From assembly GCF_042676245.1 (NCBI RefSeq), contig NZ_JBHTKA010000007.1:682001-746000 (forward strand): a DNA stretch of 64,000 nt, written 5' to 3'. This DNA comes from Ohtaekwangia kribbensis (GTDB lineage Bacteria > Bacteroidota > Bacteroidia > Cytophagales > Cyclobacteriaceae). Positions 26,734 through 34,663 of the stretch are shown here, in pieces; within the stretch, counting starts at the first letter, position 1, and the number at the start of each line of letters is the position of its first letter. The notes below the pieces were generated by a model. The model was not told the origin of the DNA, did not search any database, and saw nothing but the letters and a program-made list of their open reading frames with translations. The position numbers and the translations under genes are program-made.

Positions 26734-27507
26734 TTAGTCGGAGAGTGGTTTCAGGTCTGTTTGAAGAAATGATTGATAGGTTAGCATCGTTGCGATCATT
26801 ATAAATGTAATAGGTAATGTTATTGCTGTCGGATTACCATCGAAGGGATTGTGATAATTTCCGGATGTTGCTTCGCCATTGATGGTGTAGAGTGTTCTGA
26901 CGAGGTGTAGTGGCAGCCACTTCAATTCGATGCTCCATATACCTGCTGCAACTCTAAAGAGTATACCTTCGGAGAAATTCCATGCGAGGTATATGATGAA
27001 TCCTATAGCGGGCGACCGCACAATAAACACCAGGCTCATCAAAAGCATTGCGTATGACAATGTGGAGAGGGCAAGTTGGCAAAATAGTTTCATGCATTGA
27101 AATATAGTTATATCCGATAGTACAGATGCGGTATATGCCGATGCTATAAATGAAATAATGCCGAGTACTGAAAAGTATGAAGCTATTGAGGCGCAGTACA
27201 ATAATTTGGATAGAAAGTAATCCTTCCTTGATCTGGCAAAAACGAATCTGTTGATATATCCGTTGGACAATTCTTGTCCAATAAAAAGAATAATCCAGAT
27301 AGGAAGAAATATATAGGATTGTATATAAGAGATAATGGCGAAGGACAGATTGGCGATGAACTCTGCTTCTGTGAGCGCTTCGTCCTGTGTACTCATATCA
27401 GAGATAATGATTAAGGCGAGTGGAAGCACGATCGTAGTCACGATCAGCAACCAGCGTGAAAATTTTCTGTGCAGGATTTTGTCAACTTCTATTTTTATAA
27501 GTCTCAT
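26734..27507 (-). CDS. ABC-2 type transporter permease
   Basis: Inner-membrane permease subunit, 257 residues with about six membrane segments: one near residue 20 (WLLIVTTIVLPLALIII), a pair at 65-120 and three toward the C-terminus, the last being ITFIMIATMLTYQSFLQ. It begins with a short amphipathic cytosolic stretch (MRLIKIEVDKILHRKFSRW) common to ABC-2 permeases of the gliding/antibiotic-exporter type. The ATPase gene ends 5 bases upstream, so the two form one exporter. What it exports is unknown; the Cys-rich lipoprotein gene upstream is a candidate partner or cargo. Confidence 0.85.
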   Translation of the reverse strand: MRLIKIEVDKILHRKFSRWLLIVTTIVLPLALIIISDMSTQDEALTEAEFIANLSFAIISYIQSYIFLPIWIILFIGQELSNGYINRFVFARSRKDYFLSKLLYCASIASYFSVLGIISFIASAYTASVLSDITIFQCMKLFCQLALSTLSYAMLLMSLVFIVRSPAIGFIIYLAWNFSEGILFRVAAGIWSIELKWLPLHLVRTLYTINGEATSGNYHNPFDGNPTAITLPITFIMIATMLTYQSFLQTDLKPLSD

Positions 27508-27512
27508 ATCGT

Positions 27513-28178
27513 TTACCGGAGAATATTGATGTAGGCTTGTTCAAGATCACCGTATGTCTTAAGAAGGTCATCGGTCAGTGCGTTCTGTACCAGTACACCA
27601 TGCTTTAGAAACAGGATACGGTCACATACTTTTTCAATATCGGATAGCGCATGACTGGTGATCAGAAAAGATGTTCGGGCAGCTTTCTCTTTCAGAATCA
27701 GGTTTCTCAGATTCAGGATAGAATCTATATCCAGATGGTTTGTGGGTTCATCCAGGAAAATAAGATCGTTGTGCCGGGCAAATGCAAGCAGGAGAGAAAC
27801 CCGCTGCTTCATTCCGGAGGATAGCTTGCTATAGGGAGCATCCAGGTAATCAATCGAAAAGACAGACAGGCATTCATCAATGCGCTTTTGATCGAGCCCG
27901 AGTAAGGTTGCATAATGCTGTATATTTCGGATAACAGTCATGTCATCGAAAAAACCTTTTCGCGCTATAGCCATACCAATCTTCAAATCGGTATGGGTTA
28001 TAAATGAACCCGATGTTGGTTGCATCATACCCAGCAGGATGTTTAGCAGCGTAGTTTTACCAGAGCCGTTGGGCCCGATCAAACCTATAATTTCACCTTG
28101 TCCAATGGAGAATTCTATACATGAAAGTACTTGCTTCTGTGCAAAATTTTTGGACAGGTTTTGTGAGAGAAGTAACAT
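27513..28178 (-). CDS. ABC transporter ATP-binding protein
   Basis: Cytoplasmic ATPase of 221 residues powering the adjacent permease. Walker A is GPNGSGKTT, the signature motif is LSSGMKQRVSLL, Walker B is DLIFLDEPTNHLD, and the switch histidine is in FLITSHALSD. The start chosen is the ATG at 28178 (MLLLSQNLSKNF); an upstream non-ATG start would add 16 residues with no family match. Closest in style to CcmA/BcrA-type exporters that work with ABC-2 permeases, which move lipids, peptides or small hydrophobic compounds. Transcribed from upstream together with the lipoprotein gene or from the 68-base gap between them. Confidence 0.92.
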   Translation of the reverse strand: MLLLSQNLSKNFAQKQVLSCIEFSIGQGEIIGLIGPNGSGKTTLLNILLGMMQPTSGSFITHTDLKIGMAIARKGFFDDMTVIRNIQHYATLLGLDQKRIDECLSVFSIDYLDAPYSKLSSGMKQRVSLLLAFARHNDLIFLDEPTNHLDIDSILNLRNLILKEKAARTSFLITSHALSDIEKVCDRILFLKHGVLVQNALTDDLLKTYGDLEQAYINILR

Positions 28179-28246
28179 GATGTTGATAAGATTTACTGTA
28201 AAGAATATACAGTACCCATCTACCACAGGTACTGTATAAAAAATGA

Positions 28247-28873
28247 TTAATCTACCGTACAGCCATCAATGGCACAGGATATTACCTCTTCCGCGAAGCA
28301 GTATCCGAAATTTATATAGCATATAGATTTATCAAACCAGTTCAGTTTTTGTATGCGGGCACCAGCACAATCATAAGCGCCACCTTTCTTGGTGATGTCG
28401 TTACACTTAGGTTCTTTTCTCGCATTGGCTGACCTTGTTGTTCGACTTCCGGTAATCACTGAATTTTCAAGTGAAACCTGTAAGCTTCCCGTTTCGGTAG
28501 TAAAGATGAAATCACCGCTGAATTTGCCGGTTTCAATTTCAGATGGAATCTGATCGGTTGGTGTACTTGTTTGTGTTTCGATGATCGCTATATATATCAG
28601 ATCATATTGATCATTGAACAAAGCAAGAATCCCTTTCTTGTCTTCTTGTCCGCTGAAAGGAATTACCAGGCTTTTCTTCTTTGAGGTTGTGAATTGTGAA
28701 TTCGCTGCATTCAACGATGTTAGCGGCACGTCCAGTTTTTTAAATTGATCGGAGGCAATGACAGAATTTGTCAGAGATTCGGTCTCATTAACCGGTGCTA
28801 TATCATCCTGCTGTTCACATGAAATAAAAAGACTGATCATTATAATCGAGCACATTGTAATAATGGATCTCAT
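28247..28873 (-). CDS. Hypothetical lipoprotein with a six-cysteine C-terminal tail
   Basis: I do not recognise the family. The ATG at 28873 gives a lipoprotein signal ending in LFISC (Cys19), 208 residues in all; a longer upstream start is unlikely. The middle (about 60-140) is a beta-rich exported domain. The last 55 residues hold six cysteines at 157, 169, 185, 192, 200 and 205, with the spaced pattern C..KGGAYDCAGARI..WFDKSICYI..GYC..SC..DGC, suggestive of three disulfides or of post-translational modification. It lies between a tiny HTH gene and an ABC exporter on the same strand. A secreted effector, immunity protein or peptide precursor are all possible; none is shown. Confidence 0.75.
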   Translation of the reverse strand: MRSIITMCSIIMISLFISCEQQDDIAPVNETESLTNSVIASDQFKKLDVPLTSLNAANSQFTTSKKKSLVIPFSGQEDKKGILALFNDQYDLIYIAIIETQTSTPTDQIPSEIETGKFSGDFIFTTETGSLQVSLENSVITGSRTTRSANARKEPKCNDITKKGGAYDCAGARIQKLNWFDKSICYINFGYCFAEEVISCAIDGCTVD

Positions 28874-29012
28874 TAGTATATATATTATAGTCTCCAGAAA
28901 TCTGTCTGGAACAGTATACAAATCTGGTCGACCTTAGATTGCATGCCGAAATGTATAGTTGGTCCGTGAAATGAAATTGCACGGAAACAATATTGTAGAA
29001 TATATATATAGT

Positions 29013-29270
29013 TTAGAAGGTCACCTCCGATATAGGTGTGATCGAAAAGTCAATAATGAGATCAAAGTCCTTCTCTGTATAATAGAACGTTTCGCGGGTT
29101 CTGCTGTATTTTATAGTGGCTCCGTAGTTTTTAAAGAATCCGAATATATTGTACAGCTGTCTTGTACTTACGCCCAGTCTTGCAGCGAATTTTCTCGGAC
29201 TTCCTGTGCATTCTTTTTTAATAAGCATGTTGGCGGTTTTGATTCTTTCAATTGCTTTGATTACATCCAT
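29013..29270 (-). CDS. Small helix-turn-helix DNA-binding protein
   Basis: An 85-residue basic protein. After an N-terminal helix (IKAIERIKTANMLIKKECTG) comes a clear helix-turn-helix, SPRKFAARLGVSTRQLYNIF (about residues 24-43), then a wing-like GATIKYSRTRETFYYTEKDF. This small winged HTH type is common in Bacteroidota next to genes for secreted peptides and uncharacterised envelope proteins (family recollection, not searched). It is the first gene of a same-strand series with the Cys-rich lipoprotein and ABC exporter, 139 bases ahead of the lipoprotein gene, so it may autoregulate and control that set. Codons and base composition are more AT-rich than in the flanking genes. Confidence 0.78.
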   Translation of the reverse strand: MDVIKAIERIKTANMLIKKECTGSPRKFAARLGVSTRQLYNIFGFFKNYGATIKYSRTRETFYYTEKDFDLIIDFSITPISEVTF

Positions 29271-29697
29271 AATGCATTAGTGTTAGAATTTATAGCCGGG
29301 TGTTTGTTTAAGCATTCGAAAATGTTCTATCTCACGCACGCGTTCTGATAGGTATATATCGATAATGATCTGCTCTAAAAATGCTATTAAAAAATATAGT
29401 CAGCAGCGAGAAGGTTGGTTAAGGCATCCCGCATTTGCGGTAATAAAATGTTGGCAAGCTGCACCGATAATGCAAGCTTCACCGGCTTTAGGGTATAGCT
29501 TTATTGAGTAGTAAGACTGCAAATGAATGAAATTTTATTTCTTTATTTTTGAAATAAAATTTCAATTTAATAGTACTTTTGTACTATGGATGGGATGTAT
29601 CAGGCTGTTTTTCTGAAGGCAAAATGCAATGCTAACGCACGAGCTGCGACAGTATAGATGAAGAAGATAGTATACAATTACAGGAAAGAGGTGCCCT
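29271..29697. other. AT-rich intergenic region with a long inverted repeat
   Basis: About 430 bases. It holds a perfect 14-bp inverted repeat (29528-29564), a promoter-like TACTTTTG (29574-29581) reading rightward, an imperfect direct repeat (GCAAGCTGCACCG / GCAAGCTTCACCG, 29453-29484), and a 23-codon frame at 29586-29657 with no recognisable product. No larger gene is seen. Confidence 0.55.
29528..29564. repeat. Perfect 14-bp AT-rich inverted repeat
   Basis: TGAAATTTTATTTC and its exact complement GAAATAAAATTTCA separated by nine T-rich bases. Lies between the divergent-looking promoter candidate at 29574 and the HTH gene. May be an operator, a terminator or the end of a decayed element. 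Confidence 0.6.
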
Positions 29698-29922
29698 TTA
29701 GAACTTATCCGGCACCTGTACAATACGAAGTACGATTTCGTGTGGATCGCCATCTTTGTCGAGAAGGCTGAAGCGTACCATGGGGTTGTCTCTGCGGATG
29801 TTGGTTTCTACATGGATCACCTGGTTATTCTGCAGATGTTTTTCAATTTCCTTTTGAAGGACATATAGTGCATTTGCAAAATCAACTTCAATGGGACTCG
29901 GATTATAAGAGGACGTCTTCAT
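29698..29922 (-). CDS. Conserved-looking small hypothetical protein
   Basis: A 74-residue soluble protein with no signal peptide: an N-terminal helix (VDFANALYVLQKEIEKHLQN) followed by three strands (IHVETNIRRDNPMVRFSLLD, DPHEIVLRIVQVPDKF). The helix-then-sheet pattern and good codon character support a real gene; I cannot assign a function. It is on the same strand as fabH, 114 bases downstream of it, separated by the repeat at 29942-30030. Confidence 0.6.
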   Translation of the reverse strand: MKTSSYNPSPIEVDFANALYVLQKEIEKHLQNNQVIHVETNIRRDNPMVRFSLLDKDGDPHEIVLRIVQVPDKF

Positions 29923-29941
29923 CTTGGGGGTGTTTGTTTTA

Positions 29942-30030
29942 CAGTTATCCGTTAATTGTTACAGGTTATTCGTATCCGTTACAGGTTGTTCGTCATTGCT
30001 GAGTAACATGAATAACCTGTAATGGATAAA
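29942..30030. repeat. GTTATCCGTTA-type repeat with internal hairpin, no core
   Basis: Word repeats GTTATCCGTTAATTGTTACAG and GTATCCGTTACAGGTTGTTC face a complementary copy ending in ACCTGTAATGGATAA (30009-30027), giving a near-perfect 19-bp stem. It uses the arm vocabulary of the composite elements at 1284 and 15571 but lacks their CTCTGCG core. It lies just after the fabH stop and could act as its 3' hairpin. Confidence 0.55.
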
Positions 30031-30036
30031 ATAGCT

Positions 30037-31038
30037 TTACCACCGGATCAGAGCAGAGGCCCAGGTAAACCCACTGCCGAAGGCGGCTAAACAAATTAAA
30101 TCATTTTCTTTGATTTTACCTTCAGCCCAGGCTTCACTCAATGCAATTGGAATGGAAGCGGCTGTTGTATTCCCGTAGCGCATAATGTTATTATATACCT
30201 GGTCGCCCGAGAGCGCCAGCTTTTCCTGAATATACTGGCTGATGCGCAGGTTAGCCTGGTGTGGAACCAGCAGGTTAATATCTTCTTTGGTAAGTTTGTT
30301 TGCATCAAGAGCCTCCTGAATTACTTCCATGAAGCGCACCACGGCATGCTTGAATACCTGGTTGCCGTTCATAACAACTTTAAAGGTAGAGGTATCCGTG
30401 ATCTGCTCAGGCTGTCGTTCTTTGTGTGGACGACTGCTGCCCGGATCTTTTACATATAGCTCTTCTGCGAATGTTCCATCGGAGTGGAGGTGTGTTGAAA
30501 GAATGCCTGGCTTATCCGAAGGTTGAAGTATAACGGCACCGGCACCATCACCAAAAATCACAGCAGTATTGCGTCCGCGGGTTGTAATGTCGAGCGCGGT
30601 GGATTGAATCTCTGCACCTACTACCAGGATCGTTTTATACATGCCGGTCTTGATAAACTGGTCGGCAACCGAGAGTGCATATATAAATCCGGAGCACGCA
30701 TTCCGAATATCGAGCGCTGCGATTTTTCCATCCAGACCTAATTCGCGTTGCAACAATACACCGGATCCGGGAAAAAAGTAGTCGGGCGTGATGGTGGCAA
30801 ATACAATAAAGTCTATATCTGTAGCCTGAAGTTTAGCACGTTCCAGCGCCATGCGTGTAGCCTTGGCAGCCATGTTGGCAACGGTATCCGTCTCCGGATT
30901 CATCCATCTTCGTTCATGTATACCGGTGCGCTCAACGATCCACTCGTTGTTCGTATCCATGATCGTTGACAGATATTCATTGGTGATAATGTTATCCGGA
31001 ACATGATGCCCGAGTCCTACAATTTTGGAATGACGCAT
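30037..31038 (-). CDS. fabH: Beta-ketoacyl-ACP synthase III
   Basis: Cytoplasmic condensing enzyme that starts fatty-acid synthesis by joining an acyl-CoA to malonyl-ACP. The ATG at 31038 gives 333 residues, the usual length; an upstream start would add eight residues. The catalytic triad is Cys115 (DIRNACSGFIY), His260 (LVPHQANLRI) and Asn290 (MRYGNTTAAS); ERTGIHERRW near residue 37 is the CoA-binding signature. A -7 box TACCTTTG lies 22 bases before the ATG. The gene stands apart from plsX and rpmF, unlike many bacteria, so it may be one of several FabH paralogues, perhaps tuned to branched primers. Confidence 0.93.
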   Translation of the reverse strand: MRHSKIVGLGHHVPDNIITNEYLSTIMDTNNEWIVERTGIHERRWMNPETDTVANMAAKATRMALERAKLQATDIDFIVFATITPDYFFPGSGVLLQRELGLDGKIAALDIRNACSGFIYALSVADQFIKTGMYKTILVVGAEIQSTALDITTRGRNTAVIFGDGAGAVILQPSDKPGILSTHLHSDGTFAEELYVKDPGSSRPHKERQPEQITDTSTFKVVMNGNQVFKHAVVRFMEVIQEALDANKLTKEDINLLVPHQANLRISQYIQEKLALSGDQVYNNIMRYGNTTAASIPIALSEAWAEGKIKENDLICLAAFGSGFTWASALIRW

Positions 31039-31059
31039 TCGATTGAATTTTAAAAACGA

Positions 31060-31067
31060 CAAAGGTA
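31060..31067 (-). promoter_or_regulatory. -7 promoter box for fabH
   Basis: Read on the minus strand, TACCTTTG matches TAnnTTTG exactly, with 21 bases between it and the fabH ATG. The same spacing is seen for the serBA promoter candidate at 59196. No clear -33 TTTG. Confidence 0.45.
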
Positions 31068-31149
31068 GCGAATTGTCGGCAATGAAGCGTTAGTGCGCGG
31101 AACGTAGCGCCTTAGCGATTTTTTAGAGACTGTGTGTTTAAACTCTTAT

Positions 31150-31231
31150 TGGCTTCTGGCTGCAGCCGCTGGCTACAGGGAAGAGTATATTCAATTGTAT
31201 TATCCAGTGGCCAGAAGCCAGTAGCCAGAGG
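31150..31231. repeat. TGGCTTCTGGC-type repeat pair
   Basis: GGCTTCTGGCTGCAGCCGC (31150-31168, continuing to 31180) and, about 25 bases on, AGTGGCCAGAAGCCAGTAGCC (31205-31225), which is largely its complement. The two can fold on each other. They occupy the gap 31063-31234 between fabH and the GH2 gene and share words with 12091-12253 and 22578-22610. Confidence 0.5.
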
Positions 31232-31234
31232 CCC

Positions 31235-34075
31235 TTACTTCAATAGTCCCTGTATCTTCTCGATTGATACCTGTGTGGTTGGATTGAAGTCTCGGCCCCC
31301 TATATATTTCAATAGACTGTGGCGCAGCTGTCGTGCTTCCGCGCGGGCGCTCATGTTGGAGGTCAGGTCGATAGAAGAGACCAATAGTTTTCCTTTACCG
31401 ACTTTACATTCGAATACAAGGCCGAGCGGCCGGGCGGTGACCCAATCATCGATTACGCGAACAATGGGTTTTATATTTGGATCAACAGCATCCAGTCGGA
31501 TCGCGGTGGAATGACTCATGGCATCCCACCATTGCCAGTTGCTGTGATACTGTGTCGGGAACAAGTCCAGTGCCGGGTGCTTCGGGTTGCATAGTATACC
31601 CAATGTATGCGGAGCTTGCCGGCTTGTCCAGGCGGTATTCCAGAATATACTGGAGAAACCTATCGCTATATCTCCGCCAGCTTCCGGCTTTATACTTCCT
31701 TTTTTGAGCGACAGCAGTACGGTACCACCCCGATTCAATTGATCAATAGTTTTCTTATCCAACTGATCAACAATCAATATGCGACTGGTATCTATACGCG
31801 ATAATTCTGCAGGGTAAACAAAAAAGTCCCACTGGTTGGTATATTTCCCAACAGAGATTTGCAACGTGAGCATCGATTCACGTTTGATGTCAGCAAGGGA
31901 CTGCTTGATCCTGCCAACAACAATACCATTGCCAACAGGTAAAGCCGTAGAAGGTAAATTTCCGGTATATATAGTTTTCCCTGCACGATCTTTTATCTGC
32001 CATGATACGATAGTATTCGCGATGGACTGGCCGGAAAAGTTCGCTACCTCAACCGGTATAGTCAATGTCTCATGATTGAGGTAAATCATTTTCTCAAATC
32101 TTGCCAATGGAACAACCCGATTACAGAAGCGACTGAACTCTTCTGCGGTTACATAACCTTTCTCTTTCCAGAAGGGATTAAGCACACCAACCAACGCAGT
32201 ACCTTGTCCTGGGAAGTCGTGAAGATCTAGAAGTTGAAAGCCGGCAAAGTTCTTAGTTCGAAGTGCAGCCTCTATATCTGCTTTATAGCAGAGCGTTTGT
32301 AGTTTTCCAGATGCAAGTAGAAAACTATCAGCCAGCATCTGCATGCCGTTGCGTGTTAGTTTCTCCTGGAAGATCTCGAAGTTCCTGGGTTTCAATACAC
32401 CATCATATTGAGAAATCTCTTTGAAGTCAGGGTATACACACCACTGACCAATTTCGTGACTAACTGTTGGTTTTGTCCATTTGGAAATTTCGTTGCTCCA
32501 GTCGTAGGAGAAACGCGGAGATAATTTATTGATGATACTGTTCAGGCCTTCATCCCAATGTTGAATACGCGGGTCAGGCAGGTTGTGATAATCACTTGCT
32601 TCCAGGGCAGGCCAGCCTGCGCCAGCGGTATATAGTCTTCGCGCATCTTTAGCTTTCCAATAGGTTACGAACTTGTCCAGATATACGGTATGTTTTCTGC
32701 CACTGGGTTCGTTTCCATAGGCCATGAAACAAAACGATGGATGGTTTCCGTAGGTATCTACAATTCGTTTACTCTCATCATATATATACTGATCGATCGG
32801 GGCACCGTCACCAAGTTCGGTTCCCTGGTTTGCCCACGATGAACATTCTATTTGTAAATATACTCCTAAACTATCGGCAACATTGAACGCTGCTTCCGGT
32901 GGACACCACGAATGAAAACGCACGTGATTAAGTCCAAATGATTTTACGGTGTTGAATATATGAATCCATTCACGTGGTGTTGTTGGCGGATAACCTGTTT
33001 TCGGAAAGATGGCGCACTCAAGTGTGCCGCGTAAAAATATAGGCGTATCGTTTATCGTAAATTGTGTTCCCTGCCGCGATACATTTCGCATTCCAAACTG
33101 AACAACTTTGGATTCTGATTTCTTTCCGGATGACAAACTCACCTGAAGTTTATAGAGGTTAGGCATAAACTCACTCCACGGTAAAATTTTTTCAGTGATC
33201 GGGTATTCAATCTGAATTTCATTTTTGCCAGGTACCAATGCTATACTCTTCGAAATTGCAGGGTATGATTTACCCGAAGCTGAGACAAATGCATGCAGCG
33301 TTGATTTTATCTTTTTTGCAGATGTACTGGTAACAACAGCCGTGATTGATACTTTGTTAGTTGCCAGGTCAGGGTATATTTTGATATCAGAAAGATAAGT
33401 TGCCGGCCTTGCGCGCACTTCCAGTTTTCCTATGATACCGTTCCAGTTTGATTGTGTGTGATCGGAAATGCTGTGAGAGTTTTGTCCTACACTGATTTCT
33501 TTTATGCGATTATCTACGCGAATGGTTATGGTATGGCGGCCCGGTTTCAGCGGAGTGCGGAGGAAGTATTGATGCGGAGCTCCGAGACTGTTTTGCATAC
33601 CAATCTTCATGGTATCGACCCAGAGTATAGTTTCCCAATGTGCCCGTTCGATAAAAACTTCAATAACGCTTTGATTCCAATCAACCGGAACATCGATCGT
33701 TTTTTGATACCAAGCTGCCCCGTTATAGTATTTCACGGGCTGTAACCAGAACGGCACTTTTACATTTCCGGGTTCGCGATACGGTTTATACTCGTCCGTT
33801 TTGAAATACGATGAATCAACAATGGAACCTATCCAGGGGGTATTGGGTGTAATATCATCACCTATAACATTGGTGGTCAGTGATCCGGGCAGTTGAAGAG
33901 TTCCTTCCAGCCGTTGACTGAACCATTTTTGTTTAATGCCCACATCATCGCGGTCAAGACGATAATTCCATTCTCCGGATAAATCTATATAGCTGACCGT
34001 GTTGTTGGGTAATTTTTGCGCGAATGCATTTGTAAGTATAGTAATGAGTAAAGTGATAACGAGAAATCTGATCAT
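31235..34075 (-). CDS. Glycoside hydrolase family 2 protein, secreted
   Basis: Exported glycosidase of 946 residues (signal peptide ending LTNAFAQ). Order: GH2 sugar-binding domain (about 30-230, with IDLSGEWNYRLD and AAWYQKTIDVPVDW), an immunoglobulin-like domain (about 235-345), the TIM barrel (about 350-640) with the acid/base Glu in YGNEPSG and the nucleophile Glu in SHEIGQWCVYPDF, then C-terminal beta domains. NHVRFHSWCPPEAAF is the typical barrel entry. It could act on galactosides, glucuronides or pectin side chains; the subfamily is not resolved. No polysaccharide locus surrounds it, though a carboxylesterase gene lies 1.4 kb upstream on the same strand. A 12-bp palindrome sits 21 bases upstream of its ATG. 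Confidence 0.9.
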   Translation of the reverse strand: MIRFLVITLLITILTNAFAQKLPNNTVSYIDLSGEWNYRLDRDDVGIKQKWFSQRLEGTLQLPGSLTTNVIGDDITPNTPWIGSIVDSSYFKTDEYKPYREPGNVKVPFWLQPVKYYNGAAWYQKTIDVPVDWNQSVIEVFIERAHWETILWVDTMKIGMQNSLGAPHQYFLRTPLKPGRHTITIRVDNRIKEISVGQNSHSISDHTQSNWNGIIGKLEVRARPATYLSDIKIYPDLATNKVSITAVVTSTSAKKIKSTLHAFVSASGKSYPAISKSIALVPGKNEIQIEYPITEKILPWSEFMPNLYKLQVSLSSGKKSESKVVQFGMRNVSRQGTQFTINDTPIFLRGTLECAIFPKTGYPPTTPREWIHIFNTVKSFGLNHVRFHSWCPPEAAFNVADSLGVYLQIECSSWANQGTELGDGAPIDQYIYDESKRIVDTYGNHPSFCFMAYGNEPSGRKHTVYLDKFVTYWKAKDARRLYTAGAGWPALEASDYHNLPDPRIQHWDEGLNSIINKLSPRFSYDWSNEISKWTKPTVSHEIGQWCVYPDFKEISQYDGVLKPRNFEIFQEKLTRNGMQMLADSFLLASGKLQTLCYKADIEAALRTKNFAGFQLLDLHDFPGQGTALVGVLNPFWKEKGYVTAEEFSRFCNRVVPLARFEKMIYLNHETLTIPVEVANFSGQSIANTIVSWQIKDRAGKTIYTGNLPSTALPVGNGIVVGRIKQSLADIKRESMLTLQISVGKYTNQWDFFVYPAELSRIDTSRILIVDQLDKKTIDQLNRGGTVLLSLKKGSIKPEAGGDIAIGFSSIFWNTAWTSRQAPHTLGILCNPKHPALDLFPTQYHSNWQWWDAMSHSTAIRLDAVDPNIKPIVRVIDDWVTARPLGLVFECKVGKGKLLVSSIDLTSNMSARAEARQLRHSLLKYIGGRDFNPTTQVSIEKIQGLLK

Positions 34076-34095
34076 ATAGGTTGATGGTATATTAA

Positions 34096-34107
34096 TCGAA
34101 GCTTCGA
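34096..34107. promoter_or_regulatory. Possible operator upstream of the GH2 gene
   Basis: TCGAAGCTTCGA is a perfect 12-bp palindrome 20 bases before the GH2 start codon, a plausible binding site for a dimeric repressor. No cognate regulator is nearby. Confidence 0.3.
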
Positions 34108-34512
34108 AAAAATCGCGGATGGCGAAATGGAGGATATGATGAAAAGAATGGATTTTCTTATGATGCTGTTACCACGGTTGTCCTTAAAACGCTTTTTTGA
34201 AAGGTAAAAGGCGAATTCAATGGATTTCGCGCGTGGAGGAATGACCGCTAGACTGCTATACTATATATAGGCAAGCTATACGGAGAAATCATTCATTTGA
34301 TTCTGTGGCCATGTTCAGCGCCCCATGAACTCAATCAGAATGGGATTAAAGTGTGTGTTTACAGTACAGTACCGTAGGCATATAGCATATTATATATATA
34401 GGTACATTTTTACTTTGTAAAATAATGAATGCACTCATCGTTGATCCTTCACTTTTTTAACTAACATTGATTCTTGTTATAAGTATTGTTCAATAAAAAC
34501 GTTAAGAGTAAG

Positions 34513-34614
34513 ATGAAAAAAAGTACACTAAATTTGAGAACGGAAAAAGGTAGAGCGCAATCGAACCATCGTGTTCCTATACTTTCAGGTGTTGTTATGA
34601 TGGCTATTATATAA
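34513..34614 (+). CDS. Possible small peptide gene (33 codons)
   Basis: An ATG frame of 33 residues beginning MKKSTLNLRTEKGRAQ and ending in a hydrophobic GVVMMAII. The opening resembles the MKKxxLNL start of many Bacteroidota natural-product precursor leaders, but there is no double-glycine or cysteine and no maturation gene beside it. It is isolated in a 590-base gap. Low confidence; may be chance. Confidence 0.22.
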   Translation: MKKSTLNLRTEKGRAQSNHRVPILSGVVMMAII

Positions 34615-34663
34615 AATTGACTTTCAAATTTACTTCAGCAAGTCGATGTGAGTGATATTTACT

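Larger units (their letters stand above)
34076..34663. other. Long intergenic region, AT-rich, with palindrome and small reading frame
   Basis: About 590 bases. Contains the palindrome at 34096-34107, a TATATATATA tract near 34392-34400, and a 33-codon frame at 34513-34614 (described separately). No RNA gene or larger protein is recognised. Confidence 0.5.

Noticed and set aside
28959..29348. 129-codon plus-strand frame opposite the HTH gene
   Set aside because: Cys/Phe-rich without protein-like pattern and fully antisense to a well-supported HTH gene.
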